Shown here piece by piece: positions 60,659-64,000 of a DNA stretch of 64,000 nucleotides. The DNA comes from Spirochaeta thermophila DSM 6578. Its GTDB lineage: Bacteria; Spirochaetota; Spirochaetia; Winmispirales; Winmispiraceae. Every line of letters starts with the position of its first letter. The first letter of the stretch is position 1. The notes under the pieces are model-generated. The model saw only the letters and a list, made by a program, of their open reading frames with translations, ran no database searches and was not told the origin of the DNA. Made by a program: the position numbers and the translations under genes. The stretch is taken from contig NC_017583.1 in the NCBI RefSeq assembly GCF_000184345.1, positions 2,170,001 through 2,234,000 of the forward strand. Reading direction: 5' to 3'.

Positions 60659-61387
60659 ATGGAACGCGTTACCATTGCGCACGTGAGCGATCCTCACATA
60701 AGCCTCACGGAGGAGATGCCGTACGGGGTGGATGTGAAGAAAAACTTCCTCGACGTGCTCGACCACGTCCATGCCACAGGATGCGACCTCATCGTGGTCA
60801 CCGGAGACCTCTGCTTCAGGGACGCCTCTGCCCGGGTGTACCACTGGGTGAGAGAGGCCCTGGAACGTCCGGGGCACAGGTTCCTCGTGCTCGCGGGCAA
60901 TCACGACGACCCGCGCATCCTCGAATCGGTCTTTCCCCTCACCGCCCCCGACCTCGCGCGCGGCCCCGGCTACTCCTGGTGGATCCGGATCGGGGGATGG
61001 GAGATCGGCGGTCTCGACACCTCGGAGGGCCGAATCACGTCTGAGGTGGCCGCCTGGTATCTCACACATCGAGAGCGATCCCCCTCCTCCATCCTCTTCA
61101 CCCACTACCCGCCCTTCCCCTGCGGCGTACCCCACATGGACAGGAACTACGCCCTCGCCAACCCCCGGGAGGCGATCGGGATCCTCGGTGAAGGCGCCCT
61201 CGTCTTCTGCGGGCACTACCACAACGATCGCGTGGTCGTCAGGGAGGGCATCACCGCCTTCCTCACCCCCTCCACGTTCTTCCAGATCGACCCCCACAGC
61301 GAGGATCTCGTCGCCGTGCACACGAGAGGGTGGCGCGAGATCGTCCTCACCCTGGAAGGGATCCAGACCACCGTCCACTGGGTGTGA
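60659..61387 (+). CDS. Calcineurin-like metallophosphoesterase
   Basis: A protein of 242 aa with all five metal motifs in order: VSDPHI (D11, H13), VVTGDLCF (D50), AGNHDD (N81, H82), LFTHYPPF and GHYHND. This is the soluble CpdA/YfcE-like group, dephosphorylating a small substrate such as cAMP or another nucleotide. It overlaps the next convergent gene by 41 bases. Confidence 0.9.
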   Translation: MERVTIAHVSDPHISLTEEMPYGVDVKKNFLDVLDHVHATGCDLIVVTGDLCFRDASARVYHWVREALERPGHRFLVLAGNHDDPRILESVFPLTAPDLARGPGYSWWIRIGGWEIGGLDTSEGRITSEVAAWYLTHRERSPSSILFTHYPPFPCGVPHMDRNYALANPREAIGILGEGALVFCGHYHNDRVVVREGITAFLTPSTFFQIDPHSEDLVAVHTRGWREIVLTLEGIQTTVHWV

Positions 61388-61985
61388 TGAGCCCACACAC
61401 CCGTTCCCGGAATGTACGGGTATCCCTCGAGGGCACGAGCGCCCCCATCCCCGACACCCGCCCCACCACCCCCTCAGCCCACCTCCGCCGCACCAGGTAG
61501 CCCAGCACAAGCAGCGTATCCACCGCCTCCTCCACATCGCCCCACCACCACCCCCTGCACACCCCCTCTCCCAGCGCCCGCACCACCTCCCCCCTCTCCC
61601 GCCACCCCCGCCACCCCACCGCCTCCCACACCCCCTCCCTCGGCCTCTCAGCCACCCACTCCCACCCCCCAATCCCCTCAACCCGCCCCCGCACCCCCCC
61701 CACAAGTCCCCTCCCCCCCGCCAACACCCACACCTCCTCCCACCGCTCCCCCCTCCCCGGCATCATCCCCTCTCCGAACCCCACACACACGAGCCGCCCT
61801 CCACCCCTCCCCACCCGCACCTCCCTCCCCCGCCATCGCACCCCCTCCCGCAGCACCCGCACCTCCACCCCCAACCGCCGCGCCTCCACCCCACTCCCAC
61901 ACCGCACCACCCACCCCCCCTCACCCATCCGTTCCCTCACCCACCTCCCACACGACCACACCGGCACCACCCGCACCGTACCCAC
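61347..61985 (-). CDS. Hypothetical protein with extreme third-position G bias
   Basis: A protein of 212 aa if it starts at GTG 61985; the Shine-Dalgarno AAGGGAGG (61993-62000) lies right behind the transporter stop with good spacing. About nine of ten codons I read end in G (GTG, GGG, CGG, GAG, TGG, GCG), while first and second positions are mixed, which is the pattern of a translated frame rather than noise. The result is very rich in Gly, Val, Arg, Glu and Trp. No motif was recognised. Stops are absent in other frames too because A and T are so rare, so the frame's length alone proves little. Confidence 0.55.
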   Translation of the reverse strand: MGTVRVVPVWSCGRWVRERMGEGGWVVRCGSGVEARRLGVEVRVLREGVRWRGREVRVGRGGGRLVCVGFGEGMMPGRGERWEEVWVLAGGRGLVGGVRGRVEGIGGWEWVAERPREGVWEAVGWRGWRERGEVVRALGEGVCRGWWWGDVEEAVDTLLVLGYLVRRRWAEGVVGRVSGMGALVPSRDTRTFRERVCGLITPSGRWSGSLPG

Positions 61986-61990
61986 CACAG
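61440..61990. other. Extreme strand-asymmetric tract (C-rich on plus, G-rich on minus)
   Basis: For about 550 bases the plus strand is mostly C, with little G or T and short A interruptions. The minus strand carries many runs of three to six Gs. It coincides with the G-biased frame and could form G-quadruplexes or R-loops when that frame is transcribed. Confidence 0.8.
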
Positions 61991-62004
61991 GTCCTCCCTT
62001 CAAA

Positions 62005-64000
62005 CTACTCCTCGTCGAACAACGCCACCCGGTAGGCGCTCTTCACGAAGAGCACCGGGGGAAGCTCGTCGAACCGTGCGATCTGTCGATCGAACTCGCG
62101 CCTATCGAGCGAGAACACCCGTGCGAGCCCCGAAGCCCGCTGGCCCGGCATCCCCATGAGCACGAGAGAGGCATCTCTCGAGTGCTCCTCCACCACCTCG
62201 TCGAACGGCCGCTCGTCCGGATCGAGGACCAGCACCTCCCCCTCCAGCCGCGCCACATCCAGCAACGACCGCAGCTCGGCCTCCTCCCTCACCCGCTCCA
62301 TCCGCTCCTCGAGCACCCGTATGAGCCGGATCCGCTTCCGGGGAAGCCCCCTCTCTGCATCCGTCTCCCGTATGATGTAGGCGAGCAGCGCCATGAGGTT
62401 GCCGTTCTCCTGCCCCTTCCACCACACATCGATCCTCTCGTCCTCCTCTCCCCTCGGCACCCCATGCTTGTAGAGGAGCACGTGTCGTCCTTCGCCCGCG
62501 AGCTCCTCCACCAGGTCGATGAGGTTGAGGCGCCTGTCGAGCGGCAGGAGCACGGTGTTGAGCACGAGCCCCCCCGGCATCGCGGCCAACGCCGCCCCTC
62601 GTATGAGGGCCGAAAAGGGATTCTTCCGCTGAAAGATCACCGCCGTATCCCCGCCGGAGTCGATCTCCCCCTCGAAATCGTCCGGCCTGAGGAGGTTGAA
62701 GACCGAAAGGCCCTTGAACGCCGTGATCCTCGAGGCCACCCGCACCCCCTGCTCGATCTGCTCGGGCCTGTCCGCGAAGGCGAACACCCCCATGACCGGC
62801 CGCCAGTTCTTGGTCCCCTGGATGATCCTGCGCATACGGCCGAAGGCCCACTGGAGCACCGAGAAGATGAGCCCCCACCACACCCCCTCGAGCCGACCAC
62901 CAGCCCGGTACTTGAGGAGCAGCCAGAAGAGCAGGAGCTGTGACCCCAGGACCCCCAGGCCCACCCACACGTTGAAGAGCCCGATCACCGCGAGTGCGAG
63001 CAACGCCCCATAGAGAGAAATCGCCCAGTGACCCCTGAACGTGGGCCTGAAGCTCGGATTTCCGCTCATCCGCTCGAAGAAGGCCGCCACGTTGATCCAG
63101 CCATACACCACCAGGAAGCAGATACCCACCACCGTGGAGACGAAGGTGATATCGCCCGACCACACCGTCCCGAGCACGATGAGGAACGTGACCAATGTGG
63201 CCCACCGCGGCTCAGATCCTCCCTTGACGAAATCCTTTCTCACGAACGAGAGGAAGCCCGGAAGGATCCCGTCCTCGGCGAGGGTCTTGAGGGTCCTGGG
63301 CGCGGTGAGGAAGTAGGCGAGAGCCGAAGAACCCGTGGCGAAGAGGATACCCAGGAGCACCAGGAGCGAAACGGCAGGCAGGTTGCGACCGAAGAGCGCC
63401 ACCAGGGAAGGCACCTCTCCCCCTTCTCCCCTAAGGAGCAGGTGAGGATCCATGAGGCTGTAGACGTACGTCACCCCCAGATACCCCAGCGCCGTCACCG
63501 CAATGGCGAGAAACGTCCCGAGGGGTAAGGACTTGCGCGCATCCTTGAGCTCCCCACTCATCCCCACTCCGGCATCGATCCCTGTCACCGCGGGGAAGAA
63601 CGCGGCGAACGCAACCCAGAACCCGAATCCACCCAGGCCTGTGAGGTTCAACCGATTGGCGAACACCCCACCCTCAGATGAGGGCGTCCCCACGAGCGGG
63701 GAGATGAGAATCGCCCCTATTGAGGCGGTGAGAATGAAGAAGATCACCACCTGTATCCGTGAAGTGAAGTCAGCCCCGATGAGAGAGCTCACACACCCCA
63801 CCACTGCGAGCAACGAGGCGATCACCTGTTTCTGCTCGAGCAGCGAGAGCCCCAGGGAGGCCACGAGCTCCCTATATCCCGGCAACCCCGACAGAACCTC
63901 CTGGAGCGGCTCAGCAAAACCGATGACATAGAACCCTATGGAGACCGACTGGGCGAGGAAGAGCTGAATCCCGATGGATCCCCCGAACGCACGGCCGAAC
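62005..64000 (-). CDS. APC-superfamily transporter, SLC12 (cation-chloride cotransporter)-like (5' end cut)
   Basis: The reading frame continues beyond position 64000; inside the window it spans 664 codons. The part near the right edge reads FGRAFGGSIGIQLFLAQSVS, then IGFYVIGFAEPLQEVL, typical of APC/SLC12 helices 2 and 3. Nine more helices follow (to about 62830). A soluble C-terminal domain of about 270 residues comes next, starting TKNWRPVMGVFAFADRPEQIEQG; the KNWRP start of this domain is the mark of cation-chloride cotransporters rather than plain amino acid permeases. It should move ions or amino acids across the inner membrane. The stop is followed at once by the G-biased frame. Confidence 0.8.
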   Translation of the reverse strand, partial: FGRAFGGSIGIQLFLAQSVSIGFYVIGFAEPLQEVLSGLPGYRELVASLGLSLLEQKQVIASLLAVVGCVSSLIGADFTSRIQVVIFFILTASIGAILISPLVGTPSSEGGVFANRLNLTGLGGFGFWVAFAAFFPAVTGIDAGVGMSGELKDARKSLPLGTFLAIAVTALGYLGVTYVYSLMDPHLLLRGEGGEVPSLVALFGRNLPAVSLLVLLGILFATGSSALAYFLTAPRTLKTLAEDGILPGFLSFVRKDFVKGGSEPRWATLVTFLIVLGTVWSGDITFVSTVVGICFLVVYGWINVAAFFERMSGNPSFRPTFRGHWAISLYGALLALAVIGLFNVWVGLGVLGSQLLLFWLLLKYRAGGRLEGVWWGLIFSVLQWAFGRMRRIIQGTKNWRPVMGVFAFADRPEQIEQGVRVASRITAFKGLSVFNLLRPDDFEGEIDSGGDTAVIFQRKNPFSALIRGAALAAMPGGLVLNTVLLPLDRRLNLIDLVEELAGEGRHVLLYKHGVPRGEEDERIDVWWKGQENGNLMALLAYIIRETDAERGLPRKRIRLIRVLEERMERVREEAELRSLLDVARLEGEVLVLDPDERPFDEVVEEHSRDASLVLMGMPGQRASGLARVFSLDRREFDRQIARFDELPPVLFVKSAYRVALFDEE

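Noticed and set aside
61188-62159. Plus-strand open frames across the C-rich tract
   Set aside because: They are open only because stop codons are scarce in C-rich DNA; they would encode Pro/His-only chains and have no ribosome-binding site. The minus frame alone shows position-specific codon bias and a start signal.
1-64000. tRNA, rRNA, CRISPR arrays, insertion sequences and phage genes
   Set aside because: No cloverleaf-like sequence with a GGTTCGAATCC arm, no repeat-spacer arrays and no transposase or integrase motifs were found while reading both strands; short or unusual ones could be missed without tools.

Overview
The window is dense, high-GC bacterial chromosome (59 genes called, two cut by the window ends). 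Several features point to a spirochaete, most likely a thermophilic, xylan-degrading one such as Spirochaeta (Winmispira) thermophila. These are an EF-G of the mitochondrial/spirochaete EFG1 type, a carD-ispD-ispF operon, many lipoproteins with relaxed lipoboxes, periplasmic-binding lipoproteins of the BMP family, outer-membrane beta-barrels and a GH10 xylanase. The species name is inference from gene content; nothing here proves it. No rRNA, tRNA, CRISPR array, insertion sequence or phage gene was recognised.

Layout. 1-1 kb: DAHP synthase N-terminus (cut) and a lytic transglycosylase lipoprotein. 1.4-5.2 kb: GH10 xylanase lipoprotein, CheY-like regulator, oligopeptide-type binding protein, TVP38/DedA-type membrane protein. 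5.3-7.1 kb: carD-ispD-ispF. 7.1-10 kb (minus): EF-G and a KaiC-like ATPase. 10.1-15.4 kb (minus): CBS-ACT protein and a complete branched-chain amino acid ABC transporter (livK-H-M-G-F). 15.7-21 kb: purine phosphoribosyltransferase converging on a BMP-type purine/nucleoside ABC transporter. 21.2-26.2 kb (minus): a thiamine-precursor-type ABC operon (thiamine-binding-like protein, permease, NMT1/THI5 binding protein, ATPase, beta-barrel) followed by an alpha/beta hydrolase that has lost its nucleophile. 26.3-30.6 kb: a large Cache-HAMP-PAS-GGDEF-degenerate EAL protein and asd. 30.7-33.8 kb (minus): M30-like metallopeptidase lipoprotein, beta-barrel protein and a low-GC outer-membrane protein. 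34-43.1 kb (plus): SH3 lipoprotein, ABC-F ATPase, exonuclease III, rhomboid, prfA, prmC, rel, tpx. 43.2-49.9 kb (minus): a MacAB-TolC-like efflux operon headed by a Yip1-like protein. 50-59.2 kb (plus): two histidine kinases, trmL, proC, serS, a NeuB/SpsE-like synthase and a third kinase with a periplasmic ABC-binding-protein-like sensor. 59.2-64 kb: HAD phosphatase, nitroreductase, metallophosphoesterase, a strongly G-biased ORF and an SLC12-like transporter (cut).

Expression signals are unusually legible because the rest of the DNA is GC-rich. Many operons start with sigma70-like promoters (17-bp spacers). At about ten of them the -10 box lies only 12-16 bases before the ATG and there is no Shine-Dalgarno sequence, so the mRNAs should be leaderless. 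Other operons have ordinary leaders with strong AGGAGG sites. All seven convergent gene pairs overlap or lie within 18 bp of each other, with no intrinsic terminator. In all three complete ABC importer operons a stable GC hairpin follows the binding-protein gene.
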